The notes: generated from the letters alone by a model not told the origin. Shown: positions 39,788-48,351, counted from the first letter of the stretch. The stretch is 52,104 nt of DNA from Candidatus Bipolaricaulota bacterium (GCA_938091745.1 CALLJK010000032.1:1-52104), one strand, 5' to 3'. A program made the numbers and translations.

Positions 39788-39810
39788 ATCGAGGGCGCAG
39801 CGTGTACACT
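39781..39810 (+). promoter_or_regulatory. Promoter of the DUF167 gene
   Basis: TTGTCA (39781-39786), an 18-nt spacer and TACACT (39805-39810). ATG 39818 is 7 nt after the -10 box, so a leaderless mRNA is expected. The word TTGTCAA serves both strands. Confidence 0.6.
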
Positions 39811-39817
39811 GAAAGCT

Positions 39818-40117
39818 ATGCTGCGAGAAGATGAGGCAGGCGTAGTGCTAAGAATTCGCGTCAAGCCGCGGGCGCGCCGCACCGCGATTGTGGGGGTGCG
39901 TAATGATTCTCTCTTAGTTGAAGTGACGGCGCCGCCGGAGCGCAATAAAGCCAACGACGCTGTGATTGCACTATTGGCTGACGTCTTCGATCTTCCCAAG
40001 AGCAAAGTCGAGATTCTCTCCGGGCAGAGCTTTCGGGAGAAAGTCGTGCGCCTGTACGGGATCAGCGCATCTCAGTGTCGTGAGCGTTTGAATGCCGAGA
40101 GAAGATCTCTGCGATAG
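39818..40117 (+). CDS. DUF167/YggU-family protein (UPF0235)
   Basis: A 99-residue protein. VLRIRVKPRARRTAIVGVRNDSLLVEVTAPPERNKANDAVIALLADVF and the later VEILSGQSFREKVVRLYG are diagnostic. The family is widespread, with a solved fold but no assigned function. Its last 56 bases overlap the convergent SRPBCC gene, in a different frame on the other strand. Confidence 0.88.
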   Translation: MLREDEAGVVLRIRVKPRARRTAIVGVRNDSLLVEVTAPPERNKANDAVIALLADVFDLPKSKVEILSGQSFREKVVRLYGISASQCRERLNAERRSLR

Positions 40118-40565
40118 CGCGACGGCGAAAATCAAAGATATATTCAAGCTGACGCCGCACCCACAGCGCATGAGCAAGCTTCCCTAAGGGTCCGAACGGC
40201 AGCGCATACGTCACGTGATCTTCGACGCGTGTCCCCTCTGGAGTGGGTGCGAAGCGATGCTCGTGATACCAGAACGCATAAGGGCCAAAACGCTGTTCGT
40301 CAATGAAGAGCCGCTTGGGCTCGACGTGGACGATCTCCGTCAGCCAGTGCACGACTATGCCCGGCACAATTTGAACGCGATATTCAATAAGCTGACCGGG
40401 ATACATGGGCTCGTCGGCTCCAGAGAGAATAGTGAAGTGCATCTCCGGAGGAGTCAGTCTATTTAAGTTGCGTGGGGTAGCAAAGAACTCCCAGACGCTC
40501 TCGAGATCGGCCGGCACAACTTGAGCACGTGATAGTCTATAGATCTTTGGCATAGGCTCACTCAT
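40062..40565 (-). CDS. SRPBCC (START-like) ligand-binding protein
   Basis: A 167-residue protein. YRLSRAQVVPADLESVWEFFATPRNLNRLTPPEMHFTIL is the standard start of polyketide-cyclase/SRPBCC proteins, and WTEIVH-like (HWLTEIVHVEPKRLFIDEQRFGPYAFWYHEHRFAP) with VEDHVTYALPFGPLGKLA continue the family pattern. It should bind a hydrophobic small molecule in a helix-grip cavity. ATG 40565 overlaps the HEAT gene stop by 4 nt, making it the last gene of the PadR-headed operon. The ligand is unknown. Confidence 0.82.
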   Translation of the reverse strand: MSEPMPKIYRLSRAQVVPADLESVWEFFATPRNLNRLTPPEMHFTILSGADEPMYPGQLIEYRVQIVPGIVVHWLTEIVHVEPKRLFIDEQRFGPYAFWYHEHRFAPTPEGTRVEDHVTYALPFGPLGKLAHALWVRRQLEYIFDFRRRAIAEIFSRHSNAHDTEMR

Positions 40566-42169
40566 GGAATACGCGGTTGCGGCGTCTTCAGCCATCGAAT
40601 GGCGAAGGCGAGGGCTGCCCCGGCAGCATCCAAGCGCACAGAGAGACTCTCTGAGCGCAAGGCGCGACGTAACGGCTCTAGAGCTTGCCCATCGCCCACA
40701 CGAGCGAGCGCTGAAAGCGCTGCGACGCGCGTGCGCGGATCACTGTCTGTGACAAATGGAGCAAACAGCTTGGTATCATCAGGCGTGGCCCAAAGAGAAA
40801 GCCCTTCGAGAGCTGCACGGCGTACTAAAATATTCTCATCCAAGACGTATCTGAGAAGCACTACTCGTGCTTCAGCTTGATAGACGGCTGAAAACGCCGC
40901 GACCCCTAACGCGCGCACGAATGGGCTAGGGTCTCGCAAGAGCAAGTCAAACAACTCCGGGGCAGCACGCCCAACGATGCTCAACGTCTGCACAAGATCG
41001 CTCTCAGCGAAGACAAACAGAAACGGGAGCGCCTCGCGCAGAGCATCGAGCGTCGCTCGAGTCACTTGTAAAGCGAGCTGAGCCTGACCGAGTTCTGCCA
41101 GCGCCTTGAGGGTCTCGAGCGCAAGACTCCCACACGAATTCGGATCGCACTGTTGGAGATAATTGCTCGCAAGAAAAGCGAGCACGGCTTGCGTCGCTTC
41201 TCTTCCCTTGATCTGGCGCAGCGCTCGCAGAGATGCTTGGCGCACCGTCGGCACGCTATCAGTGAGCAGCGCTTGAGCCAGCGCTGACACAGCTTGACTG
41301 CCTAACAGAGCAAGCGCGTTAGCGGCAGCGATGCGCGCCTGCGGCGAACGCCCCATGAGCAAAAGATCACTCAAAGCGCCCAGAGCCGCGGGATCGCGCA
41401 GCAGCCCCAATGCCCCGGCAGCGCCGACTTGAATCGCTTCTGAGTCCAGAGATAGCGCTACAATTAGCTGCGGCACGGCGTTACGCACCTCTAGGGCTCC
41501 CAAGGCGAACGCAGCCGAACCGCGCACGAACGGGTCTTCTGTTGAATCGCTCAAGGTCTGAGAGAAGAGCACAATGGCTGCTAGGGAGCGAAGCTGCGCG
41601 AGCGCCTTCAGCATCGCAGCGCGCTCGACGACATTGAAAGCCTCACGATTGGGAAAGGCTAATAGCAGTGCGGTCTCTGCGGTGGGCCACAGAGTTCCAG
41701 GAAGACGTGCTGCAAACGCTGAGTCTTGTAACGAGACGGCTGCGGCGGCGAGCGTCTCCTGCTCAGCGAGCAGTTCCGTGATAACATTTGGGTCTCTGAG
41801 CGAGATGGCTGCGGCCCAGCGGATGCTCGCGACGCTATCCGTGCGAGCTGCTTGACGCAGTGCGGCTGCAGCGTGCACGGAATTAAACCGAAAAAGCCCT
41901 TCAGCTGCGGCGCGCCGCACAAACGACGCATCGTCTTTGAGCAGGCGCTCGGTGAGCAGGGGCACGACGGAGTCGTCCCCAGAGCGCACAAGGCTATTGA
42001 CGGCGCTGAGGCGCTCCGCGGCGCTCCCGTCTTTGAGGATCTCAGAGAAGACCGCGAGCGCCTCGCGCTTCAGTTCTGTCAGCTCACTGAATAATGGGAC
42101 TTCTTGACTCGTTGCCGTCAAGCCCACCAACAGTGTTCCCACTAAGAGCATCCACCGTGCTCGCACCAT
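40562..42169 (-). CDS. Exported HEAT-repeat protein
   Basis: A 535-residue protein with a signal peptide (MVRARWMLLVGTLLVGLTATSQE) followed by ~12 or more HEAT/PBS-lyase-type helical repeats, for example DDASFVRRAAAEGLFRF, DSVASIRWAAAISLRD, DPFVRGSAAFALGAL and DSVPTVRQASLRAL. Such solenoids serve as protein-binding scaffolds; no catalytic site is seen. ATG 42169 is preferred to GTG 42175 because GGGGA lies at better spacing. It lies 2 nt after the LolA-like gene, so it likely works with the exporter outside the cytoplasm. Confidence 0.82.
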   Translation of the reverse strand: MVRARWMLLVGTLLVGLTATSQEVPLFSELTELKREALAVFSEILKDGSAAERLSAVNSLVRSGDDSVVPLLTERLLKDDASFVRRAAAEGLFRFNSVHAAAALRQAARTDSVASIRWAAAISLRDPNVITELLAEQETLAAAAVSLQDSAFAARLPGTLWPTAETALLLAFPNREAFNVVERAAMLKALAQLRSLAAIVLFSQTLSDSTEDPFVRGSAAFALGALEVRNAVPQLIVALSLDSEAIQVGAAGALGLLRDPAALGALSDLLLMGRSPQARIAAANALALLGSQAVSALAQALLTDSVPTVRQASLRALRQIKGREATQAVLAFLASNYLQQCDPNSCGSLALETLKALAELGQAQLALQVTRATLDALREALPFLFVFAESDLVQTLSIVGRAAPELFDLLLRDPSPFVRALGVAAFSAVYQAEARVVLLRYVLDENILVRRAALEGLSLWATPDDTKLFAPFVTDSDPRTRVAALSALARVGDGQALEPLRRALRSESLSVRLDAAGAALAFAIRWLKTPQPRIP

Positions 42170-42171
42170 GC

Positions 42172-42930
42172 TCACTTCCCCAATTTATTAGGGTCAAACA
42201 GATCGTTGGGAAGATCTTTGGCTTCGATCTTGGTGATCGTCAAAAGCGTCTTATTCGTCTTAATAAGTTGGTTCTCGATAAGCTGTTTCTTGACGTACTC
42301 GTCCTTGTCGAGCGTTGCGTACTCTTGATACGTGACGTCATTGAGCGGGTCGCCGCTGAGCGCAAAGAGCCGCGCTTTGACCGGGCGCAGCGTGGCTTTG
42401 TCAGCGGTGACAGTCACTTTCTGAAACGCTACGCTCTTCTCCGTCGCTTCGAGGTCGACTTCCAGGCCGGCTTTGTTCCCTGGGAGCGTCACATCTTTGC
42501 GAGCCTTGACTTTGTAATCACCCTTAAACTGAATGCCCACGGTCTCGGACACGCTGGAGTCGCCGAAGACCTGTTGACGTCCGCTCACTTTGAGCGGCGT
42601 TGCTAATCCCGGCTGCCAAAAGAACACCCCATCCGGCGTGCTCACGTAGACTTGGCCCTTCAGATCTTCTGGAGCGAGAAACTCGATACGCGCGTAGCGC
42701 TTCCCGTTGATCTCTTTGAAGTAGAGCTGCACGATGGCTTGTTTAGTGCCATCAGGTCTATCAGCGACAACTTCGACGGTCATCGTGAACGACGGGGACT
42801 CGACAAAGCGCGCTCTATCGAACGCCTCCAAAAGCTGATCGTCAGTAGGCGCAGGCTGCGCCACGAGAACGATCCCCAACACCGCGGCTGCCAGGGCAGC
42901 CAACAGAACGTACTGTGTGAGTCTCTTCAT
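42172..42930 (-). CDS. LolA-like outer-membrane lipoprotein-sorting protein
   Basis: A 252-residue exported protein (MKRLTQYVLLAALAAAVLGIVLVAQP signal). The mature part, with FTMTVEVVADRPDGTKQAIVQLYFKEINGKRYARIEFLAPEDLKGQVYVSTPDGVFFWQPG, has the pattern of LolA/LolB-fold lipoprotein-sorting proteins, which carry lipid-linked cargo in a half-barrel. AAAGGAG 5 nt before ATG 42930 decides the start. It directly follows two FtsX-type permeases and an ATPase, so a Lol-like or lipid-export pathway is the natural guess. Confidence 0.8.
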   Translation of the reverse strand: MKRLTQYVLLAALAAAVLGIVLVAQPAPTDDQLLEAFDRARFVESPSFTMTVEVVADRPDGTKQAIVQLYFKEINGKRYARIEFLAPEDLKGQVYVSTPDGVFFWQPGLATPLKVSGRQQVFGDSSVSETVGIQFKGDYKVKARKDVTLPGNKAGLEVDLEATEKSVAFQKVTVTADKATLRPVKARLFALSGDPLNDVTYQEYATLDKDEYVKKQLIENQLIKTNKTLLTITKIEAKDLPNDLFDPNKLGK

Positions 42931-42952
42931 AGGTGCTCCTTTCTTGAAGTTC

Positions 42953-44164
42953 TCAGACATAGCTTAACGCTTCAACGATATTTTTCCGGGCGGTCTGCCA
43001 CGCCGGGTAGAGCGTGCCCAGGAACGTCGAGATCAAGGCTGTTAAGAATGGCACGACGGCAACGGACAGATTGACAGCGATCTGTACTGGAGCGGGATCC
43101 AGCGCCCCCGGCGGCAGCCATTGGATCGAAGCATTGTTCAACCATAGCCCCAAGACTGTACCCAAGGCTACTCCCAGCAACCCCCCAAGCACTCCTAGGA
43201 TCGCCCCTTCCGTGACGAAGAGCCGAAAGACTTGTGATCTGTTCGTGCCGATGGCCCTGATCGTGCCGACTTCACGGGTGCGCTCCAAGAACGACATCGT
43301 CAAGACTTCTAAGACGCTGAAGAAGACCAATACAAAGACCCCCATCGTTGTGAACGCGGCGAAGACGCCCCAGAACGCGCGAATCGAGTCATAAAACGTT
43401 GTGAGCTTCTGCCACGGGCGCGCGTCGAGCGGGATCTTTAGGGCAGCAAGCCGTGCTCTGATCTCTTGGGCGAACGCTTCAGCTTGGTCTATATCTTTGA
43501 GTTGGACGATGACGCGCTCGACCCCCTGGGTGCGCAGAAGATTCTGGGCAAACTCTAAGTTGACGATCCCGATCTGGCCCTCTTGCGTGATATTATTGTA
43601 ACGAATGGTGCCGACGATTGTCGCACTGGCGGCGTTGAACGCGCCGCTGGCTGTGCCGCTGGCAACATTGATAATATCGCCGGGACGGACGTTCAGCTTC
43701 TCGGCGAGTCGGCGCCCAACTAAGATCTGGGGGGTGCCGTCGTTGGTGAGCGGGCGTCCGTCCACAACGACCCGGCTGTAGTCTTCTATAGGGTTACCGG
43801 GGACCAGGCCGCGCCCCACTACTAAAGTGCTATTCTTCTCGTTGCCGATCAACCCGGCAAAGCCTAGCGTCCATGTGTACCCAGTTACGCGGGGATCGTC
43901 TTGCAAAAGCGCTAGGATCTGCTCAAGGGTCTGGGGCGGAATGAGATACTCATAGCGCTCAGTTTTATTGTCAAAGAGCTTTGCATCGGCGATCTGCACC
44001 GCGCCGATCTCCTGCGCGAGATTGATCTTGATAGACTCGAAGCTCTCAGTGATAAAGCCCACGACGAAATAGAGAATAGCGACGCCGAGGGCAGTCACGC
44101 CTAAGCTAAACGCAGTGCGGCGCTTATTGCGCAGGACATTCCGTGCAGCAATTTTCAAGAACAT
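42953..44164 (-). CDS. FtsX/LolC/MacB-type ABC transporter permease (second copy)
   Basis: A 403-residue protein with an N-terminal TM (TAFSLGVTALGVAILYFVVGF), a large periplasmic MacB-type domain (~50-255) and three C-terminal TMs (GVFVLVFFSVLEVLTM, ILGVLGGLLGVALGTVLGLWL, VPFLTALISTFLGTLYPAW). FLERTREVGTIRAIGTNRSQVFRLFVTEGAILG is the FtsX-family coupling segment. It is a paralogue of the upstream permease, with which it probably forms a heterodimer. These mechanotransmission exporters move lipoproteins or other cargo from the outer leaflet without a channel. Confidence 0.9.
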   Translation of the reverse strand: MFLKIAARNVLRNKRRTAFSLGVTALGVAILYFVVGFITESFESIKINLAQEIGAVQIADAKLFDNKTERYEYLIPPQTLEQILALLQDDPRVTGYTWTLGFAGLIGNEKNSTLVVGRGLVPGNPIEDYSRVVVDGRPLTNDGTPQILVGRRLAEKLNVRPGDIINVASGTASGAFNAASATIVGTIRYNNITQEGQIGIVNLEFAQNLLRTQGVERVIVQLKDIDQAEAFAQEIRARLAALKIPLDARPWQKLTTFYDSIRAFWGVFAAFTTMGVFVLVFFSVLEVLTMSFLERTREVGTIRAIGTNRSQVFRLFVTEGAILGVLGGLLGVALGTVLGLWLNNASIQWLPPGALDPAPVQIAVNLSVAVVPFLTALISTFLGTLYPAWQTARKNIVEALSYV

Positions 44165-44177
44165 CGTTCCATCTCCT

Positions 44178-45395
44178 TCACTTGGACGCGAGCGCTTCCA
44201 CGACGTTGAGTCGTGCCGAATGTAAAGCCGGGTAGAGCGCCGAGAGCATTGTCGCTACCGTGCTGATGACCAACGGCGCGATCGCGTTCTGCAGCCCCAA
44301 GCGCACTTGTACCGGGATTGGTTCGATCGCCCCCGGCGGCGTCCAGCCTATCCCTACCGAGTTAAAGCCCTGCCCGGCCAGCCAGCCCACTACGATCCCG
44401 ACGAGGCTTCCCAACACTCCCAAAAAGACGCTCTCCATGAAGAACATCAAGAAGACCTGATAGCGCTTCGTCCCAATAGCCCGAATCGTCCCGACTTCGC
44501 GCGTGCGCTCGAGAAACGAGAGCGTCAACACTTGTAAGACTATAAAGAAGACGAGCACCGAGACGGCAATCGTCAAAAACCCAAAGAGAATATCGAAAAA
44601 GCCCTTAATCTGACGATAAAACTCTGCGAGCTGCTCCCACGTACGCACCTCAAAGTCAAGGCCCGCTTCAGTGAGCTTGCGCTGCACCAGCGCCGCGACG
44701 CGCTCCGTGTTATCAATAGTATTCGTTGTGACGATGACTTTTGTGACCCCGGTGGTGTCCAGCAGAATCTGCCCATAGCTGAGAGGCACGAAGATGAGCT
44801 GGCCCTCGGCGATGGCGTTGTTGAGCGTATAGATGCCTGCGACTTGCAAGGGGCCGACGTTATAAGCGCCATCGACTGTCGTCGTCGTCATCGTAAAGAA
44901 ATCACCGGGCTTGAGCTGGAGCTCTTCAGCAAGAGTGCGCCCGATCAAGACTTTTGCGCGGTCGTCGGGATTCAACCCCGATCCCTCTACGACAAGATCG
45001 TTATAGTCTAGAGCTGGGTTTTGCGGCTCAAGAGCCGTCGCGCGCACGACTTTCGTCTTGCGCTCAGTGATCGCCAGCCCAGAGAGACCAAGCTGCACCG
45101 TATACGCTGTGACTTCAGGGATCTCCTCGAGAATAGCGCCAATACGCGCCACACTCTCAGGGGGGATAAGATATTCAAAATTCTCGGTCTGCTCTGCCCA
45201 CAGCAGAGGCGAGGCGATCTGAAAGTTCCCAAACTGTTTCACAGTGTTCGCGCGATAGCTCAAGATACTATCGTCGACGTAGCCGCGCACGGCATAGATC
45301 ATCATTGTCCCCAGGGCAATGATCGCCAAGCTCAGCAGCGTGCGTCGGCGATTGCGCGATAAGTTTCTTAAAGGGATGAGCAGCTTAAGCTCCAT
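44178..45395 (-). CDS. FtsX/LolC/MacB-type ABC transporter permease (first copy)
   Basis: A 405-residue protein with the same topology as its neighbour at 42953: one N-terminal TM (LLSLAIIALGTMMIYAV), a MacB periplasmic domain containing ENFEYLIPPESVARI (the partner has ERYEYLIPPQTLEQI), and three C-terminal TMs. FLERTREVGTIRAIGTKRYQVFLMFFMESVFLG is the conserved segment. GGAGGA 7 nt upstream decides ATG 45395. It overlaps the ATPase gene by 11 nt. The two permeases arose by duplication and then diverged. Confidence 0.9.
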   Translation of the reverse strand: MELKLLIPLRNLSRNRRRTLLSLAIIALGTMMIYAVRGYVDDSILSYRANTVKQFGNFQIASPLLWAEQTENFEYLIPPESVARIGAILEEIPEVTAYTVQLGLSGLAITERKTKVVRATALEPQNPALDYNDLVVEGSGLNPDDRAKVLIGRTLAEELQLKPGDFFTMTTTTVDGAYNVGPLQVAGIYTLNNAIAEGQLIFVPLSYGQILLDTTGVTKVIVTTNTIDNTERVAALVQRKLTEAGLDFEVRTWEQLAEFYRQIKGFFDILFGFLTIAVSVLVFFIVLQVLTLSFLERTREVGTIRAIGTKRYQVFLMFFMESVFLGVLGSLVGIVVGWLAGQGFNSVGIGWTPPGAIEPIPVQVRLGLQNAIAPLVISTVATMLSALYPALHSARLNVVEALASK

Positions 45396-46074
45396 TGGTG
45401 CGTCCTCCGTCGAAGAGTTGCCCATCGCGAATCTTGACAGTGCGTTGCGCGTACTGCGTCACCACGGGATCGTGGGTGACGACGAGAAACGCCACATGGT
45501 GCTCTTCGTTGAGCCGTCGCATAATCGACATCACTTGCTTGCCTGTCTCAGAATCTAAGTTCGCTGTAGGCTCGTCAGCAAGCACCAACTTCGGGTTAGT
45601 GACTAAGGCGCGGGCGATAGCGACACGCTGGCGCTGGCCTCCCGAAAGCTCATCAGGCCGACGCTTGGCTAAGTCTTTCAACCCAACTTCCTCCAAGAGC
45701 GCCATGGTGCGCTGGTAGCGCTCTTTTCGACCCACGCCCAAGAGAATGAGCGGGTACTCGACGTTCTCATAGGCCGACAAGACCGGGATGAGATTGAACG
45801 TCTGGAAGACCAAGCCGATCTTGCGTTTGCGCAGCTCCGCTAATTGTCCTTCGGAGAGTTGGCTAGTCGGCTGCCCGTCAATATAGACTTCCCCAGACGT
45901 GGGCTTGTCAATGCACGCGATTAAGTTTAAGAAGGTCGTCTTGCCCGAGCCCGATGGACCGTTGATGACGACGAAATCCCCGACGTCAAGCGCGAAGTTA
46001 ACCCCGCGCAGTGCAGGGATCTCCTCTTTGCCAACGCGATAGACTTTCGTCAACTCTTTTGTTTGTAAGATCAT
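45385..46074 (-). CDS. ABC transporter ATPase (LolD/MacB family)
   Basis: A 229-residue ATPase with Walker A GPSGSGKTTFLNLI, Q-loop GLVFQTFNLIPVLSAYENVEYPL, signature LSGGQRQRVAIARALV, Walker B LVLADEPTANLDSETG and H-loop VTHDP. LRKRKIGLVFQTFNLIP is typical of the LolD/MacB/SalX group that powers FtsX-type permeases. AAGGAGC precedes ATG 46074. It lies 10 nt after padR and overlaps the first permease, so all belong to one operon under PadR-type control. Confidence 0.95.
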   Translation of the reverse strand: MILQTKELTKVYRVGKEEIPALRGVNFALDVGDFVVINGPSGSGKTTFLNLIACIDKPTSGEVYIDGQPTSQLSEGQLAELRKRKIGLVFQTFNLIPVLSAYENVEYPLILLGVGRKERYQRTMALLEEVGLKDLAKRRPDELSGGQRQRVAIARALVTNPKLVLADEPTANLDSETGKQVMSIMRRLNEEHHVAFLVVTHDPVVTQYAQRTVKIRDGQLFDGGRTNGA

Positions 46075-46084
46075 GGGAGCTCCT

Positions 46085-46639
46085 TTATAGTCGTTCGATC
46101 TCTGAGATGAGTTCGCGGCACCATTGCTGTTGGACTTCTAAATTTCTTAGCCCTAGGCGCACTGTGGCGAGCAAGAAGGGTTTATGAGCACGTAACCCTT
46201 GCTCGCGACAGCGCTTGGGCAGATACTCTTGAATCTGTTTGTAGATCTCGAGGCGCTCGTGCAAGGCTGCATCGAAGCGCCGCAGATGTTCTAATACAGT
46301 CTCTTTGGGCAGGAGTGCCCCGAAGAAGACCTTGAAGAGAAATGGGTTGCGCACGGTGGGCAGCTCGACCGTAGGCTCGCTGAGCCAGCGTATCAGCTCG
46401 GCTCGCCCGCTCTCCGTGAGCGAGTAGATGTGCTTTGGGGGTTTGGTTTCTTGGTGCTCGATGCGCATCGTGACGAACCCTTCGTCCTTGAGGCTCTCCA
46501 AGGTGCGGTAGATCTGGCTGAGATCAGCGTTCCAGAAGTGCTGGATCGAGTTCTCAAACGCATGCTTCAGCTCGTAGCCTGTTGCCGGCCCAAAGCTTAG
46601 AAAGCCGAGCAACGCGTGTTTCAATGACACTATGATCAC
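46085..46639 (-). CDS. PadR-family transcriptional regulator
   Basis: A 184-residue protein. SLKHALLGFLSFGPATGYELKHAFENSIQHFWNADLSQIYRTLESLKDEGFVTMR is a PadR winged helix, followed by the C-terminal Vir/AphA-type helical dimerisation domain (KVFFGALLPKETVLEHLRRFDAALHERL). PadR proteins repress exporter operons and are released by small molecules. It heads the exporter operon and should bind the palindrome at 46644-46663 covering its own -10 box. GTG 46639 starts about where transcription does; GTG 46630 is an alternative. Confidence 0.88.
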   Translation of the reverse strand: MIIVSLKHALLGFLSFGPATGYELKHAFENSIQHFWNADLSQIYRTLESLKDEGFVTMRIEHQETKPPKHIYSLTESGRAELIRWLSEPTVELPTVRNPFLFKVFFGALLPKETVLEHLRRFDAALHERLEIYKQIQEYLPKRCREQGLRAHKPFLLATVRLGLRNLEVQQQWCRELISEIERL

Positions 46640-46643
46640 CCAG

Positions 46644-46663
46644 ATATATGATTATACATATAT
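46644..46663. promoter_or_regulatory. PadR-type operator overlapping the padR -10 box
   Basis: A perfect inverted repeat ATATATG-N6-CATATAT. The N6 is the minus-strand -10 hexamer TATAAT (46656-46651), so binding would block the polymerase. The pattern ATAT.TG-N-CA.ATAT is like known PadR operators. Confidence 0.65.
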
Positions 46664-46752
46664 TAGCACAAGCATATCATAACGGGGAGGGTTTGTCAAG
46701 TCTCCTGATCTGGTGCGGAAAAATCTTTATCTACGCGTGGAGGCGAAGAATT

Positions 46753-47340
46753 TTAAGCAAAGACCTCGTGAGGGCTGACGCAGAAGCCATTCAAGAGTTT
46801 GGAGCACGCTCTCTCGCCTGAAAGCACGAACGGCTCATAGACCTGACCGTGCAGAGTATAGACTTCTATCGAACGCTTCTCTGGGTCGAGGAGCCAATAC
46901 TCGTGGACGCCGGCCTTGGCGTATTCGAAGAATTTTTCGCCGCGGTCGGCCTCGCGCGTCGCTGGAGAGAGCACTTCGACGACGAGATCGGGCACACCGC
47001 AAGCTTGCTCCCCGATGCGATCGTGGTGCTCTTTGGAGATAAAGAAGATATCGGGTTCGCGGATCTCGCCCGGCCACAGGCGCACCGGCAGCGGCGCAAA
47101 GCGCACAACGCCAAGCTGGCGACTTTCGACAAACTCATTGAGCTGAAGAAAGAGATTCTGCAACGCTGTCTGATGAGCGTATGTTGGATGCGGCGGCATG
47201 ATCAGTCTCCCCTCCGAAAGTTCAATATAGCGATTTGTATCAGGGAGAGCAAAGTATTCTCGCTCCGTCCACTCCCCTTGGGGTGGGAAGAGCTCGGCTA
47301 TAGCCAGTGCGTGCTCGCTGGGCTTTCTTCTAGCAGCCAT
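46753..47340 (-). CDS. Uma2-family (DUF820) putative endonuclease
   Basis: A 195-residue protein. ELSEGRLIMPPHPTYAHQTALQNLFLQL, EPDIFFISKEH, VPDLVVEVLSPATREADRGEKFFEYAKAGVHEYWLLDPEKRSIEVY match the restriction-endonuclease-like Uma2 fold with E...D...ExK-type catalytic residues (PDLVVEVLSP, then K). These proteins are common in cyanobacteria and deep-branching phyla; their targets are unknown. It has its own promoter (47350-47378) inside the end of the upstream GlcNAc-1-P transferase gene. No Shine-Dalgarno site is seen. Confidence 0.88.
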   Translation of the reverse strand: MAARRKPSEHALAIAELFPPQGEWTEREYFALPDTNRYIELSEGRLIMPPHPTYAHQTALQNLFLQLNEFVESRQLGVVRFAPLPVRLWPGEIREPDIFFISKEHHDRIGEQACGVPDLVVEVLSPATREADRGEKFFEYAKAGVHEYWLLDPEKRSIEVYTLHGQVYEPFVLSGERACSKLLNGFCVSPHEVFA

Positions 47341-47349
47341 GGCGATTCT

Positions 47350-47378
47350 ATCTTACGAGTCTTGGCGTTATGACGCAA
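47350..47378 (-). promoter_or_regulatory. Promoter of the Uma2 gene
   Basis: On the minus strand TTGCGT (47378-47373), a 17-nt spacer and TAAGAT (47355-47350), 9 nt before ATG 47340; a near-leaderless mRNA is expected. Confidence 0.55.
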
Positions 47379-48351
47379 GCGTGTAGAAGGCGATCGCCAC
47401 AAGCCCGCAGAGCGCCTCAAGCCCCATAAGAATCAAAACCAGGATGCGCTCGTGCAGGCCCCCACTGAACTTGAGAATCAGCTGGGCCAGCCCAACCGGC
47501 CCATGCGCGGGGCAGTAGAGCTTGCCGTCGCGATATTCTCCCCACCAGCCGGTGCTGGGGAATCTTTTTCGGGCTTTGAGGACAAAATCAAGCGCGTGCG
47601 GGATGATCACGATCACGCCAGCCCACTCGAAGTTTCCCAAGATCACCGCCGTAGCGATGACTGTACCAATGGTGAGCGTTCCCACGTCGCCGATGAAGAC
47701 TTTCGCTGGGTACCAATTGAAATAGAGCGTTGCCAGAAGTGCTCCCAATGCGGCGAGCAAGAGCACTAATGATGTCACTTCCCCCAAGTGCGCGGCGATG
47801 ATGGCAAGCGCGCCCACGGCGACCGCGCCCATGCCCGCCTCTAAGCCGTTGAACCCCGCCAGCATATTGAACGCATTGGCCGCGCCGGTCACCCCTAAGG
47901 GCACGAGCACCAGGGGATAGAGCACGCCCACATCCACAGGGCCGATCAAGGGCAGGGTCATCGTCTTCTGGCCTACTTCGATAACGACCAAGGGGATAGC
48001 TGCTAACGCTGGGATAAGAGCTTTCCACCCCTGGTGGACGCCAACGAGATCGTCGGTCAGCCCGATGAGCGCGATGAACAAAATAGTAGATAAGACAGCT
48101 AAAAGCTCAACGGTGCTTACTGGTGCAAGGACTTCGATCTTGAAGAACGTGCGCAGGGCAATTAAGGTGAGCACACCTGCGCTAAAGCCTCCCACAAGTC
48201 CAAGCCCGCCCATCTCCGCGATAGGGGGCTGACCCGGCTTGTTCATATCTTTCCCGACGATCCCGGCGTGTGCTAAGCGCGGGATGAGCAGGCGCAGCAG
48301 CACAAAAGCGATAACTCCTGACATAATCACTGTGATCCCATGAATGCTCAT
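47368..48351 (-). CDS. ALG7/AglH-like polyprenyl-phosphate GlcNAc-1-phosphate transferase
   Basis: A 327-residue membrane protein with about ten TMs. MNKPGQPPIAEMGGLGLVGGF, GLTDDLVGVHQGWKALIP, NAFNMLAGFNGLEAGMG and NWYPAKVFIGDVGTLTIG match the eukaryal/archaeal branch (GPT, AglH) of the MraY/WecA superfamily rather than the WecA type at 25166. It would load GlcNAc-1-P onto a polyprenyl or dolichyl phosphate, a first step for N- or S-layer glycans in archaea. ATG 48351 overlaps the MNT stop by 4 nt, so it may be transcribed with the HEPN-MNT pair. Confidence 0.88.
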   Translation of the reverse strand: MSIHGITVIMSGVIAFVLLRLLIPRLAHAGIVGKDMNKPGQPPIAEMGGLGLVGGFSAGVLTLIALRTFFKIEVLAPVSTVELLAVLSTILFIALIGLTDDLVGVHQGWKALIPALAAIPLVVIEVGQKTMTLPLIGPVDVGVLYPLVLVPLGVTGAANAFNMLAGFNGLEAGMGAVAVGALAIIAAHLGEVTSLVLLLAALGALLATLYFNWYPAKVFIGDVGTLTIGTVIATAVILGNFEWAGVIVIIPHALDFVLKARKRFPSTGWWGEYRDGKLYCPAHGPVGLAQLILKFSGGLHERILVLILMGLEALCGLVAIAFYTLAS

